64,000 nt of DNA from Niebla homalea (GCA_019925105.1 JAHGAU010000030.1:124001-188000), one strand, 5' to 3'. Shown: positions 21,731-34,777, counted from the first letter of the stretch. Translations and numbers: made by a program. The notes: a model not told the origin generated them from the sequence alone.

Positions 21731-23936
21731 ATTGCTTTACTTAATATAAACTATTAAATCCAGTTACCTTCTTATTTATTAGAGATATCCCCTTTTTTTA
21801 TTATATTACCGCTCCGGTAAGCTTATAAATAAACTTATTTCCAAAACCGGACCGGTTATAAAATTATTTAATATTAACGATATTATTATTAATAAAAAAA
21901 GACTTTATATTTAAAGTATAAGAAATCGGTTTCTTATATCCTATACTATAAATTAATAAGAAGAACCTTAAAAGGTTTTTCGTTACAATTAATAAGGACT
22001 TTATTTACCGTAATATTAATATATTTATTAACGTAGTTAAACGGGTAATAAAATAAAAAACGGGTAAAGTAATTATATTATATTTATAATTTTATTTACG
22101 TAGCTTGGCTTTAACGTAATTTAATATTCTTAAAAAGTCAATATAAGAAGCTTTAAATAATAATTTAAAACTTTTTTTATAAAAAACTCCTTATAAAGTA
22201 TAAGTTACGTTTATTAGAAGCTTTAAATAAATTATATAATAAATAATATATAATAATTCATATATATAATAGACGTTATATTAATAAACATATTTAAAAT
22301 ATAATTCTCTTTAAAAGTTAATATAAAATAATAATTAAAGTAAGCCTTTTAATAATTTAAAAAAACCTTAATCTTAAGATTTAAAGAGATATCCGTTATT
22401 TAAACAAAAATATTAATAAATTTAATTAGGATCATATAAAAACCGTTAAATACTGGTTTTTATATAAATCCTATAATGAGCCTTAAAGTAAAAATAGTAA
22501 CTACTTATTATCCAATACGATTAAGGCTGGCTATTAACGTAATTTAAGGGCCGGTAAGAAACGGTTAAGTTAAAAAGGACACCTAAAATAATAATATTAT
22601 TAATAAAGTATTTACCGTTAATAAAACTGAAACACTTGATTTTAACTTAATAATAGTAGTAATATTTATTATATTAATAAAAGCTTTATTTATTAAGTAA
22701 AGGATAAAGCATTTAACAAAAAACCTTAAATTATCACTTAAATCTAAAGTATTCTTTAATGAGTTTATATGGGAATTACGTAATAATAATAAAATGATAA
22801 AATAATATTAGTTTTTATATATAAGAAATAAATCCGTAGATTCAGGGACGGTAATAAGCTTAAAGATTACTTAATCTATAGATATAATATTAATTTACGG
22901 AATTCAGGATATATATATTACGTTTAAAACGTTATAATAAATCCATTAAACTTTAAGGGCTTTAAAATTATAATTACGGAAATATCGGACCGTTAATTAA
23001 AGGACGTTTATATCGATACCGGTTTAACGATCTTACTTATTAAGAAAATATTTATACGAGAATCCTAGCTTAAGATAAAATCTCGAATAATATATTTATA
23101 TAATATTAATAATTAAAGAATTAACATTTATATTAAATTCCTTATTTATATGGACGGCATTAAAGTATAAGTAATAATATATATAATCTATATTAAATTT
23201 ATTAAAGTAATCCTAGGTATAAATACGTTACGGTCCAATTAAATAAACGTACTTACGTTTAAGGATGTTCTTAAAATTAAAAATAAAAAGGTCCCTTTAC
23301 GTTATTTAAATATATAAACCTTAAAGAAAACTTAAATTAATTATACCCTAGAGATTTCATTTTTAAGCTTTTTAGAGCTCAAAAAATTACGACTATAAAT
23401 TGGGTATAATTACGATAAATTCCCGGGATATCCTTATTTTTAAATCTTTCAATTTTATTAATTTACGATTTACTTATTATATTAATACTTAATAATATTG
23501 TTATTTCCTTACTTAATATATATACTTAACGTTTTATATATATAATTTTTAACTCCGGAGCCGTTTATAACGTTACTATTATTAAAACCTCGTAATCGTT
23601 ACCCTTTTATAAAAATAATAAAATTTAAGCTTAATCCAAATCTTTTAATTCCTCTATTTTCTATATAATATTATTATTTTACGTAAATATAATATAAATA
23701 TGGGGGCGAGCGCGGCGAAATCGCATTTTTGCGTATAGAAAATAAACTATAGAATAATTAAATATTTTAAGGGTAAAAGATGATTTCATTAAGAGCCCTT
23801 AAACCTTATCCGATAAGTTATATGGTTAATATAAATAAAATAATAATAAATATCTAACGATTTACCGGTACCCGTAATTAACCTTAAATAAACTTAATTA
23901 CCATATAAGGCCAATAAAAAAATATTATAAAGATTT

Positions 23937-24109
23937 TGTGGCGTGCTCAGTATAAAGGGTAAAATGTATATGATATGTATGATTGTTATGTAGGTAGCTA
24001 ACTATGTAGGTGTTGCAAATATGAAGGTGCGTACGCCAAGCAAGCGGAACAAGGTAAAGCCGCTCCGCTCCGGTAGGGCTAAGGCTTAGCTCCAGCTGAG
24101 ATCCTAACA
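23937..24109. repeat. Left LTR of the non-autonomous element
   Basis: 173 bp, close to 25334-25506. It is less RIP-altered at its left end than the right copy. Confidence 0.8.
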
Positions 24110-25333
24110 ATTTGTTATTAACAAAAAAATGCTCTTACCCCAAGAATGATCCACCATTAAAAATACTATAGCAAGCTTCTCGGACGTAGAGAATATATAT
24201 ATGAAGGTCCGAGCCGGTGAATGAACGATTATGTAAGGTAGTGGTTAAGTATTAAGGTATAACAGTGGGTACATATTGAAAAATCGAGAAAAGTATAGGC
24301 CGGAAAATTATCGTAAACGCACCCGATTTATAGTCGTGAATTTATAAGCTCTGAATCGCTTAAAACCGTAATCTCCAAGGTATTCCTGAAGTCAAGTTTA
24401 TAGCCGGATAAGTAAAAAAGTATAAGGCTTAATAACCGTAAATTGCTTTAGAAGTAGGTGGTATTTACGGTAAGGGTTTAATGCTGGAGCTGCTGTATCA
24501 GGCTTATTAAGGATAATTTTATTAATATTATAAGTAATTAAATAAGAGTATCGTAATGATTAAGCTTTAAAATATAACATATAATATATAGACCGGTATA
24601 TTTATAGTTTACCTTTTCCTACTTAAATCTTAATATTATAAATGTACATTATAACTTAAATACTTATTACTGAACCGTCTATAGTTAAATTTATTAAGGA
24701 GATTACGGTAAGGGTAATAAAGATATTTCGGTGTCTTACGGGGTATTATACTTAAGTATTATAGAGGCCTGGCCTGCTATATATAGGTATTTCTTTTCTA
24801 ACTTTTATATTTAAAGCCGTAAGCTTATAGTAAGCCCTACTTTTACTATTTTACCGACTTATTTAATATATTAAATATAAACTCCGTATTTAAAATATTT
24901 ATATATATATTACGGGTCAATATTATTAGTGAAAAGTCATTTAATAAAGCTAAAGACGTTATAAATAAGAAGATTAAAAACGAGATTTTTTAATAGTATC
25001 TTTAAGGGTATTAATGCAGGTTTAGGTATAAAGTAATTAAGGAGTTACTTAAATTACTTATTATTAAATATAAATATTATAATATCGTTATCTAGCCTAT
25101 TAAAAGGGACGGGATTAAGGTTAGCTTCATTCTTACCGTATTAATTATCTATTTACTGGATTAATATAGGTAATAGTAACCGGTATAGATTAAAGCTATT
25201 AATAAAGAGATTCTCGTTAAGTTCATTAAGCTTATTACGTCTTTTACGTTGTTTAAATCTAAGATCTTCGTGGTAATAACGTCTATACGTTTATTATAAT
25301 GACTGCTATAATCTTATACTATTGCTATTAAAT

Positions 25334-25506
25334 TATAACGTGCTTAGTATAAAGGGTAAAATATATATAATATATATGATTATTATGTAGGTAGCTAACT
25401 ATGTGGGTATTGCAAATATAAAGGTGCGTGCGCCAAGCAAGCGGAATAAGGTAGAGCCGCTCCGCTCCGGTAGGGCTGAGGCTCAGCTCCAGCTGAGATC
25501 CTAACA
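25334..25506. repeat. Right LTR of the non-autonomous element
   Basis: 173 bp, followed directly by the GATTT target duplication. Confidence 0.8.
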
Positions 25507-25990
25507 GATTTAACGTTAAAAAATTAAAGTTAAAATTAAATAAAGTTAATCCGAAAAGCTACGTAATAAAGTACTTAAGGTAAAGTCCCAATATTAAAAG
25601 AAATAAAGTTATATAATTAAAGCCGTTTCCTTTTAATTAAGTTTAATTTTATTATTAAATTTTTATTACGGATTATAACGTTAAAAAGTAAAGGATTCTT
25701 AATAAAAATAATAAATTAAGGATTTAAGGTAATTATTAATCTTAATTAAGTTAACGTAAAGATTTAATCGTAATATTAAGGTAAATAATTATAAAAAAGA
25801 GGTTTTTATTTAAATAAAGTTAATATTTAAGGTAAATTAAGGTTAAAATAGTTAATTACGGTTTCTTCTTCCCTTTTAAATTAAAGCGATAAGTTTAAAA
25901 TAAGTATAAATATTAAAATAACCGTAACTTAACTACCAGTATTATAAAACGCCGAAATTAACTTAAAAGTAATTAGACTCGTGTATAAAC

Positions 25991-25991
25991 A

Positions 25992-26026
<35 letters not shown>
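25991..26026 (+). repeat. (AATC)9 simple repeat, LINE-type tail
   Basis: Nine units of AATC. The same tetranucleotide ends all LINE copies of this window, in line with the short 3' repeats of fungal non-LTR elements. Confidence 0.85.
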
Positions 26027-26028
<2 letters not shown>

Positions 26029-26137
26029 TATTAATATATATAACTAGGACGTTATAATTACCTTATTATTACTATATTACCGGTAATCTATTAAAAACAA
26101 TAAAGATATCGCCTTTTTTATTTATTTGGAGGGAAAT

Positions 26138-26300
26138 TATTACGGTAATAGTTATAATAATAGGGCTTATCTATTATTAACGGGCTTTAAGGCTTATTCG
26201 AGTATAATAACTTGGTATATTTTATAGTTATCTTAGTATATATATACTCAGATAGACACCTATTCATATTTTATCCACCCACATACCCATAACTGTTACA
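26138..26300 (+). repeat. Gypsy1 3' LTR
   Basis: 163 bp ending GTTACA, followed by the ATAAC duplication. Differences from the left copy are almost all transitions. Confidence 0.75.
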
Positions 26301-26328
26301 ATAACAATATTATTAAAGGCTCTACTTT

Positions 26329-26661
26329 TATTAGCAGCTAGCGCCACCTCTGCGCCGGCGCTATAGTAATGCGCCATACTGCTGCGCCAAGGTAGGCCGT
26401 TAGGCCTTGGTAAAGGGCCTTGGCAACGGCCTTAATATATATCATTTATAAGCCGTAACTTAATAGGCGTAAAGCGGGGTAATTATTACCTTTACCTTAA
26501 GTAAAAGTTATACTTTAATTCTTTCTAAGTTCTTTAAGAATTAATCTTATTATTAATTTATTTATTAAAGTGGTATTTAAATATTTAAACTATAACGTTA
26601 CGTCTTCTATACTTACCTTTATTAGTCCCGCCGGCGTACCGTTAATGGAGTTAATTTAATA
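26329..26661 (+). repeat. Gypsy2 5' LTR
   Basis: 333 bp. It keeps a GC-rich block (about 26,339-26,435) that is mutated to AT in the 3' copy, while the 3' end of the 3' copy (33,930-33,982) is less mutated than here. Confidence 0.85.
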
Positions 26662-28679
26662 TTCTAATTCTTCTTCCTTATTAAGGAAAAGGCTTAACGT
26701 TACCGTTATAATAAATACTTAATTAACTTAATGAACCTTAAAATAAAAAGGCAATATTCACCCTTTAATTAAGAACCCCTTTATTATAGTTAAATAAATT
26801 AAAGCGGCAGAACGTTATTATAATATTACGGCTTAATAAGCTTAACTTTTAAAATTATAGTTTAAAGTTAACCGGCTTAAGGCTAAAAATCGTATTTATT
26901 AAGAGTATATATTTAACCGTATTGATACGTAATATAAAAGTTTATACTCCGGGACTTTCCTCCGTATTAATTTTATTATTAAACTTTATATTAACGGCGT
27001 ATTGCCGGCGGCTTTTATTTTACCTTATAAGGGTAAGTCTTTTTATCTGGAAAGGCTTAAGTTATATTAAAATAAGTTTAAAAATAAATATTAAATATAA
27101 TTTATTAACTTAAAAAAATAATTTATACTTTATTTTAAATACTTCTTTACTGAAAGAAAAAAGGTAATTTTTTATTTAAAATCTATTTCTTATAAAATCT
27201 TTAATTTACTAGACGAGGAAATTAATAAAATAAACTATTAAAAGCTTAAGGATAAACTTTTAAACTTAATAATTAATCCGGAAAACCGTTGGCTTACTTA
27301 TTATAAACGGTTTAAGGATATTAAATAATACTTTAATTAAAAAATAACGTAATTCTATAATACTTTAAAGATTATAAAAAAAGATTTATTATTATTATTA
27401 AATAAATTTTATATTTATATATTTTTTATAAAGTTTTTACCGGAGCTTAAAATTAAAATCCTTATAATTAATAAGGTATTAAGAACCTAAAATAATATTA
27501 TAACGGCGATAATTATATAAGAAAATAATTTAAAATATATTATTAATAATAATTAAAAAGTTAATAAGGGTAAATCCCTTAAAAATAGGGTATTTAAACC
27601 TGGTTCCGATGGCTTAAAGCCGGCGCGTACCTTTATTAAAATTAATTTTCGCGGTTAAAAGCGTAAAATTATATTTAAAAATTTTAATATCGCCCTTAAA
27701 GTAAATAAAAACTTTGAATATTATATATATTACGGAAAGGGTTATTATATATCCAATTATTTTACCGTCTTATAAAATAAAATCTTAATAATAAACGTAA
27801 AATCCTATAAAAAAAATAACGCATTAAAAAACGATAAAGCTTTAATAATACCTTAAAGTCAGAATTAATAAAAAAATAATTAAAGGTATACTTAGCTTTT
27901 ATTATTAAGGGTTAAACGAGTTTTTAAAATAATCCTTAATTATTAAGTATATTAATTAATATTAAAGCTTAAATAAATTTAATTTTATAAATATATATGG
28001 TTTAATAAAACTTATAATTAACCTTCGTTATCTTATTATAAACGGTTTTTCTTAATAATAAATAAATCTTTTATTATAACGCTTATTAATTATAATATTA
28101 TTTAATTAATAATTAAAAGTAATAAAAGCAATATAAAATACTTTTTTACGTTATTAATTAAAAAGATTTAAACGTAATCCTTAATTTATTAACTTTACGC
28201 GTTTTATAAATAACGATTAATCCGGCGGTAAATAAATAACGCTTTAAGGTTAATTCTTATAAGTTATAAATTAATAACGTTTATAACTTCAATTAAAGTT
28301 TAACGGAAATTAATAAGGTTTTTATAATTATTTACGTAAGTATAATAACGGAGCGTTTAAAAATACTGTAAATCCCTTAAAGTAATTTAACGTATATAAG
28401 TATTATAAAAGACTTTATTAACCGGAGTATCTTAAGGGAGTTAAATAAATATATAAATATTTTTTTTAATAATATAATTAATACCCTATTTAAATTAAAA
28501 TAAAGGGATTACGTTATTAACTTAAACAATAAAGAATTATTATATAGTCCCTTATATAATTTATCTTAAATAAAGTTAACGGAGCTCTGGCGGTATCTTA
28601 AGGATATTATAATCCGGGGTTAAATTTATTACTTAACGTTACCCGTAAGCGCCCCGATCCTTTTTATACTTAAAAAGGA

Positions 28680-29030
28680 CGGTGGTTTTCATTTTTATAT
28701 TGATTATTATAAATTAAATACGGTTATAATTAAAAATTAATATTTATTACCTTTAATTACCGAGACTCTTAACCGGTTAAATAACTTTAAACGGTTTATT
28801 AAGTTAAACCTTAAAGATATTTATTACCGACTACGGATTAAATCCGGCAATAAATAAAAAATAATATTTTATATATACTATAATTACTTTAAGTATCTTA
28901 TTATACCATTTAAGTTAATTAACGCCCCAGCGACCTTTTAAGCTTATATTAATTATACCTTTATTAACTTTATTGATATAATTTATATAGTTTATTAAGA
29001 TAATATTTTAATATTTAATAAGAATCCGGC
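28680..29030 (+). pseudogene. Gypsy2 reverse transcriptase core (dead)
   Basis: Readable landmarks through stops are FHFYIDYYKLN, then INAPATF, then the catalytic box in the form DNILIF. Glutamine codons appear as TAA, the expected RIP outcome. It cannot encode an enzyme as it stands. Confidence 0.85.
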
Positions 29031-30249
29031 GGATTATTAACGTTATATTTAATAAATCCTTAAGTAATTTTATTAATTTTAACTTTACGTTAACCTTAAG
29101 AAATATTAATTTAATATTACTTAAATAAAGTTCTTAGGATTTATTATTTCCATTAAAGGGATTTAAATAGATTAAAAGTATATTTAAACTATTAAAGATT
29201 AACTTACCTTAAAAACTTACCGGGAAGTATAAATCTTTTTAAATTTTATAAATTTTTATTATCGTTTAATTTATGAATATTTAAGGATAATTAAGCCTTT
29301 AATTAATCTGCTTAAGAATAATAAGGAAAAAAAGAAGGCTAACCTATTAAAATAAAATAATACGGTTAATATAACGTTCAGCCGGCTTTACGAGATATTT
29401 ATTAATACGTTATTATTTTATTATTTTAACTTAGAACGGGGGTATAAATAGAAATAGATATATTTAACTTTATTATCGTAAGTATTTTATCTTAATAATT
29501 TAAGGAAAGTTATTAACGCTTAATTACATATTAGTCCAGAAAAATAGCCTTTATTAAATAGAATTATAAAACGTATAATTAAGAGCTTTTTATTATTATT
29601 ATAACGTTTAAACAATAATAATATTACTTAAAAAGGAGTTATAAAGCTATTTAAATATAGATAAATCATAATAACCTTTAAAAATTTATAAAATAGTTAA
29701 TATTAAGCCCGCGTTAAATTAAATAAACCTTAAAACTTACCAGTTATAACTTTAAAATATTTTATTATTAAGGTAAAATAAACCTTATTAATCCTTTATT
29801 AAGACGTTTAAACTATAAAGGAATCTTACCTTTTAATATTATTTTATTATTTACCTTATAGAATAAGTTTATATTTTAATCCGATAAGTTAGCGGAGCGT
29901 TAACGGATGGCGGTTATTAATTATTAATCACTATTTATTTTAAGAGATATTTAAGTTATTATCCCGTAAAAAAAGATTCAATAACTACTTAAAAAGCCTT
30001 ATAAAGAATCTAGGCCGATTAAGTTACTTATTAAAAATTTATAAGTTAACAATACGTTTATATATAAGATTAAAGACGATAACGTAACGTTAACGTATTC
30101 TTATTAAAGTTATAATAATATTTAGAAACTTAATTTTAATAGTTTTATTACCTATAAAGGCCGTATATACGTCTTTTAGGATAAAGCGGTTAGAAAAAAA
30201 TTAATCAATAAGTATTATAATAATTTACTAACGGATTACTTTAAAACCG

Positions 30250-30900
30250 AAAAAACTTATAAGCTCTTAACCCGTAAATATTACTAAGACGGCTTAAAAA
30301 CTTAAATTAATAATTATATTAAAACGTATAATATTTATTAAAAAATTAAAATATTATATTATTACCTTTATAATAAGCTTACTTTATTCCTTTAACCGGC
30401 CGTACCTTAAAAAGAATTTAATATAGACTTTATTATTAACTTACCCGTAAATAAGGCTAAAAGTAGCGTTTATAATTTAATTTTAATAATTATAAATAAA
30501 TATATAAAAATATATAAATACCTTCTTATTATAAAATAAATCGATACCGCTACGTTAACGGACCTCTTCTTTAAAGAAATTATATTATATTATAGTACGT
30601 TGGCTAAAATCGTAATTAATTAAGGGTTTTTATTTATTAATAAATTTTAAGGTTTAATATATTACCACGCGAAGATAAAACGTAAATTAAGTATCGCTTT
30701 TTACCCGTAAATAAATAATTAAATAAAGCGTTAAAATTAAAACCTTAAATAATATTTAAGGATTTTTATTAACTTTAAATAAATAAATTAAATAAAACTA
30801 TTCCTTTTAATTAAATTTACTTATATAAACTTGGAATATTTAACTTTAAGCTATAATCCCTTTATAATGATATATAATTATAATCTAAATATTTATTTTA
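30250..30900 (+). pseudogene. Gypsy2 integrase region (dead)
   Basis: The landmark is a DFI-type start of the catalytic core (FNIDFIINLP at about 30,415), with later FYPQ- and YLRIF-type motifs where relatives have DGQTER and the following helix. Many TAA stops. Confidence 0.7.
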
Positions 30901-31269
30901 AATTTAAGGATAAACCTATAAAAGAAAAGATACTTATAGTAAAAAATAAAGTTAAAATATTATATAAAATATAATTAATATTAACGGATTAATAACGTTA
31001 TATTATTAAATCGATTTAAAAACGTATAATAAAAAATATAAATTAAAATTATATAATGTTAACGATTTAATAATATTAAATATTAAAAACCTTAAATTAA
31101 AATAATTAAGTAAAAAGCTTACGTTCCGATTTATAAAATCCTTTAGAATTAATAATAAAATTAAAACGTAAATATATTATTTATTCTTTTTTATTACTTA
31201 TTAAATTTACCCTATTATTTATATTTCTTTTTTAAAGTTTTATTATATTTACGCCGGCGATTAAACGGC

Positions 31270-31450
31270 GGAAATTATAATATAAGTATTTAAATTAATT
31301 AATAATAAAGAGGAATAAGTAATTAAAGAAATTATTAATAGGGTTAAAAATAAAAAAAGCGTTTAATATTAAGTTAAGTAAATTAATTAAGACTTTAAAT
31401 ATAATTAATAAATACCAAAAGTAGACTTAAAATATTCTTAAGAATTACGG
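31270..31450 (+). pseudogene. Gypsy2 chromodomain-like C-terminus (dead)
   Basis: The readable peptide VIKEIINRVKNKKSV followed by VK and then a W-like stop position corresponds to the VEKIL..R...Y.VKW pattern of a chromodomain. Such domains direct integration to heterochromatin, which fits the location. Confidence 0.6.
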
Positions 31451-32059
31451 GAATAATATAACGAGATAATACGGAGTAAAAGGAAATATAAATAAGGTTA
31501 TAACGCCGTAATAATAAAGGTTATATATATAATTAATAGCTATATATATAATTAATATTATAGTTACTTAGCCCTTATACGTTATCCTTTTATAAGATTA
31601 TTAAAGTTTAGGCTTTAATTAATAACTTTATTTATTACGGGTATTATATATACGGATAAACCGGCATTATAGAAGCGATTATCTTTATTATAATATTATA
31701 ATTAATAAAAATAACTTTAATAATAATTACGATAATACTAAAAATAAAGAAACGTAAGTATTAAATTATAAATACTTAACGCGTTATTAAGTTAAGGATA
31801 TTAAGTAAATAAAGTTATTAAAATAATAAGAAATTAATAAATATATTTATTAAAGTTATATTAACGTTCCGGTAACTTTTATAATATTATCCGTTATATT
31901 GCTTTTAATAATATATAGATTATAAGTGCTTAATACTTAATATTATTAACTTTAAATACTTAACGTTAAATTTTAATAATATTAACGTATAAAAATAAAA
32001 AAATAATTTATAATTCCGCGTTAACGTAAGCTTTCTCCCTTTATAAATAGGTTAATAAG

Positions 32060-32950
32060 GTTAAGGATAAATATAAAGGTATTATATTTTCTTTATTTTT
32101 CTCCTCCTTTTCTTCTCCGCCTTCTTTTCCGTTTTAATTAAAGGCTTTTCTTTAATATTATTCACCAGAGGGACTTCTTAATTCGATTTTAAGGTATTAT
32201 TTTCAAAAGTTAAAACCGACCCTTCCGATAATACCGTTAAGGAGGGCATAACCTTTTCTTCCTCTTTTTTAAATAGGTTAAAGCCCGTATTTCTTTCTTC
32301 CTTTTTATTTCTTAGGTTACCGGATATTATAAGCTCGGGGTCTACTCTCCCCACCTTAAATATAAGGTCGGGAAATAAGGAATAACTCCTTAACGGAGTT
32401 GATTTTTATAAAGGGCCCGGACCCCCCGTATTAAGCCGATCTAGCTATTAAACGTTAATATTATTATCTTATTATTAAATTATGATTTATTTACTTATTT
32501 TTTAAGCCGGATAACCTTTTTTTCCGTTACTTTAACGCGGATAACGAACGCCTCTTTCTTAATTTAAAGGATTAATATTTCCCCTTTAACTTTTAAGGTA
32601 ATTTAACGGAATATATATTCTGCCTAACCGGCGGTAATTAATATTTAATTAATATTTAACCGGAAGGCTTTAAAATCCCAAAGGATTTTATTACGTTTCC
32701 GTATATACCGGACTTACGCTTTAATAAACCGTATATTAATCGACCGATATTTACGTATTTATTAAGTTATTTAAGGCTATAATTAATCCGGGAACTATAT
32801 ATATATTAAAGCAATAACGGTCTAACGGCGTTAAGGATATTTACGGGAAAACAACGGGAAAGATATCGTTTATTATAATATTTATAATAAAATAAAAAAC
32901 CTTACCAGTACGAAAGTTTATCTTATAAGAAATAAATTAAGCAAAACGCT
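32060..32950 (-). pseudogene. Antisense coding region in the 3' part of Gypsy2 (dead, unknown protein)
   Basis: Between integrase/chromodomain and the 3' LTR, the minus strand reads long protein-like stretches with RIP-type stops: for example LIFKVGRVDPELIISGNLR (about 32,300-32,375), then EEEKVMPSLTVLSEGSVL and a Lys/Arg-rich end, and upstream YGNVIKSFGILKPSG (about 32,670-32,715). The plus strand of the same region is CT-rich and reads nothing sensible. The protein is not pol, and I do not recognise it. Confidence 0.5.
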
Positions 32951-33649
32951 ATTATATATATTATTAATATTATATTTATATTTTTATTAATAAGGCGTTA
33001 TTATATATATATTATATTATTTAAAGATTAAGGTAAACTTATATATCTTATTAATAAATAAAAATAAGCGGATTATTAACGTAAATAAAACGTTTACGTA
33101 ATATTAACGTTACTTATTATAATAATAATATAAATAATAAAAGTATATAATTATACGTATATTAACTTATAAATACTTATATAAACCCTTAATATATTAT
33201 ACTTATAAGAGCGATTAAGATTATTAAAAAAAAAAAGAAGAAATTTAAAATAGAATAAAGGCTTTATCATAATTATACGCCGTTTTTATAATAACGTATA
33301 CCTTTATTATAGCGTGGTAAATTAATAATAAAGCTTTAAATAATTATTAATTAATACCGTAAAGACTTTTTTTCCTATTTACTTTTCCTTATTAAGTTTT
33401 ATAAAAAGGTTTTTAATAAGCTTTATAAGTCATATTAATTACTTATTAACGTAAAGTACCCCTATTATATTACTATTAAATAAACATTATTATACTTACG
33501 TATACACTTAAGGACTCTTTTCCCTTTATTTTTTTCTTATTAGGTTTAATAATAAGTTTTTAATAAGTTTTATACTTAACCGGCTTTATATTAGCGTTTT
33601 AAATATATCTTTTTATACCTTAAAGATTAACGTATAAAGGGGAGATAAT

Positions 33650-33982
33650 TATTAATAATTAACGTTACCTTTATACCGGCGTTATAATAATATGCTATAT
33701 TATTATATTAAAGTAAGCCGTTAAACCTTAATAAAAAGCCTTAATAACGGCCTTAATATACGTTATTTATAAGCCGTAACTTAATAAGCGTAAAGCGGGG
33801 TAATTATTACCTTTACCTTAAGTAAAGGTTATACCTTAATTCGTTTTAAGTTCCTTAAGAATTAATTTTATTATTAATCTACTTATTAAAGTGATATTTA
33901 AGTATCCAGACCGTAACGTCACGTCTTCTACACCTACCTTTACTAGTCCCGCCGGCGTGCCGCCAGCGGAGTCAGTCTAACA
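33650..33982 (+). repeat. Gypsy2 3' LTR
   Basis: 333 bp ending CTAACA, followed by ACTTT. Confidence 0.85.
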
Positions 33983-34777
33983 ACTTTATTAATTAACGGT
34001 GGGTTATATATATTATAAATATTTAAGTTGCTTTTAGTATTTTTTTCTTACGTAATCCGGAATATATATAAATTCTTATTATAAGAAATAACGTATTAAT
34101 TATTTATATTTAATACCTTATTTATAAAAAAGTATTTTTAAATCGTTTTATTTCCCTTAAACGTTAAATAAAACCCTTTATTAAGTTAATGAAAAAATAT
34201 ATATATTAACTATATAATAACTTTTATATTATTATAATATTACCGTTTTTTATTTTCTTAAATCTAAATATTAATAGAATTATTTTAATTACTTTTCCTA
34301 ATATATTATATTAAATTATTCTTAAAAGTATTAATATATTATATATTAATTTTTATTAAGGCTTCCCCGTTAACTTTTATTTGGGTTATTTGTTTTTTAT
34401 TAAAGTTAAATATTATTTTTATAGTTATAGTCGTTATTTTAAAATAACCAGATTTAAAAATTAATATTATAATAAGCTTCCCTTTTTTTACGTTATTTAT
34501 TATAGCTTTATACTTATTTTTATTTAATTAACTTTATTTTTATTTTAAGATTATCCTTAATTAATTTATTGATTTAACTTTATATTAAATTATACCGCTA
34601 AATTTTAATAATTATTCTAGTTTCTTTACGTTTAATTACCTTAATCTTTATTGGATATTTTGGGTTTTATATTAAGTATTTATCTTTCTTATACGTTATA
34701 TATTTATATACTTTTTTAACGAAGCTTTTACTTATTAAGTTTGCGTATTTATACGTATTATGCCTTTTAATATATAT

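Larger units (their letters stand above)
23937..25506. mobile_element. Non-autonomous LTR retroelement (TRIM/LARD-like), TSD GATTT
   Basis: Two 173-bp LTRs, 23937-24109 and 25334-25506, enclose 1.2 kb of internal sequence without any gag or pol motif. The exact 5-bp duplication GATTT flanks the element (23932-23936 and 25507-25511). The left LTR begins TGTGG and ends AACA; the right LTR begins TATAA, the RIP form of the same bases. The LTRs keep a GC-rich core with a CCGCTCCGCTCCGG block. With TG..CA ends and no coding motif, the orientation is undetermined. It depends on another element's proteins. Confidence 0.8.
23702..26026 (+). repeat. Right arm of the long inverted repeat, interrupted by a non-autonomous LTR element
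   Basis: It mirrors 21081-21730. The inner end is GGGGGCGAGCGCGGCGAAAT from about 23,703. The outer end is GACTCGTGTATAAAC followed by nine AATC units (25991-26026). The insertion 23937-25506 splits it. The spacer between the arms (21731-23701) holds gag/protease-like sequence on the plus strand. Confidence 0.6.
20150..26300 (+). mobile_element. LTR element Gypsy1, RIP-degraded, inserted in LINE alpha (TSD ATAAC)
   Basis: Two 163-bp LTRs (20150-20312 and 26138-26300) flank the element, and the 5-bp duplication ATAAC stands on both sides (20145-20149, 26301-26305). Removing the element and one ATAAC restores LINE sequence. A purine tract (GGAGGGAAAT, 26128-26137) precedes the right LTR and sets plus orientation. 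Gag-like sequence follows the left LTR, and an aspartic-protease motif (YIDTG, about 23,012) lies at 21.7-23.7 kb. Reverse transcriptase and integrase are absent. Two inverted arms and a smaller LTR element lie inside it. Confidence 0.75.
26329..33982 (+). mobile_element. LTR element Gypsy2, RIP-degraded, 7.65 kb, inserted in LINE alpha (TSD ACTTT)
   Basis: Two LTRs of 333 bp each (26329-26661, 33650-33982) and the exact duplication ACTTT (26324-26328, 33983-33987). On the plus strand, through stops, I read: a CCHC zinc knuckle at about 27,720-27,755; an RT core at about 28,680-29,030 with the YxDNILIF box (YLDDILIFS in relatives) near 28,990; RNase H sequence; integrase at about 30,250-30,900; and a chromodomain-like segment at about 31,270-31,450. 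This is the order of a chromodomain Ty3/Gypsy element. A purine tract (AAAGGGGAGATAAT, 33636-33649) precedes the 3' LTR. Between the chromodomain and the LTR lie 2.2 kb of extra sequence that includes an antisense coding region. Confidence 0.88.

Noticed and set aside
23925..24110. 61-codon minus-strand frame
   Set aside because: It coincides with an LTR of the non-autonomous element.
26922..27113. 63-codon plus-strand frame with hydrophobic sequence
   Set aside because: It lies in the gag region of Gypsy2 but in a frame without gag features; a hydrophobic product is typical of AT-rich chance frames.
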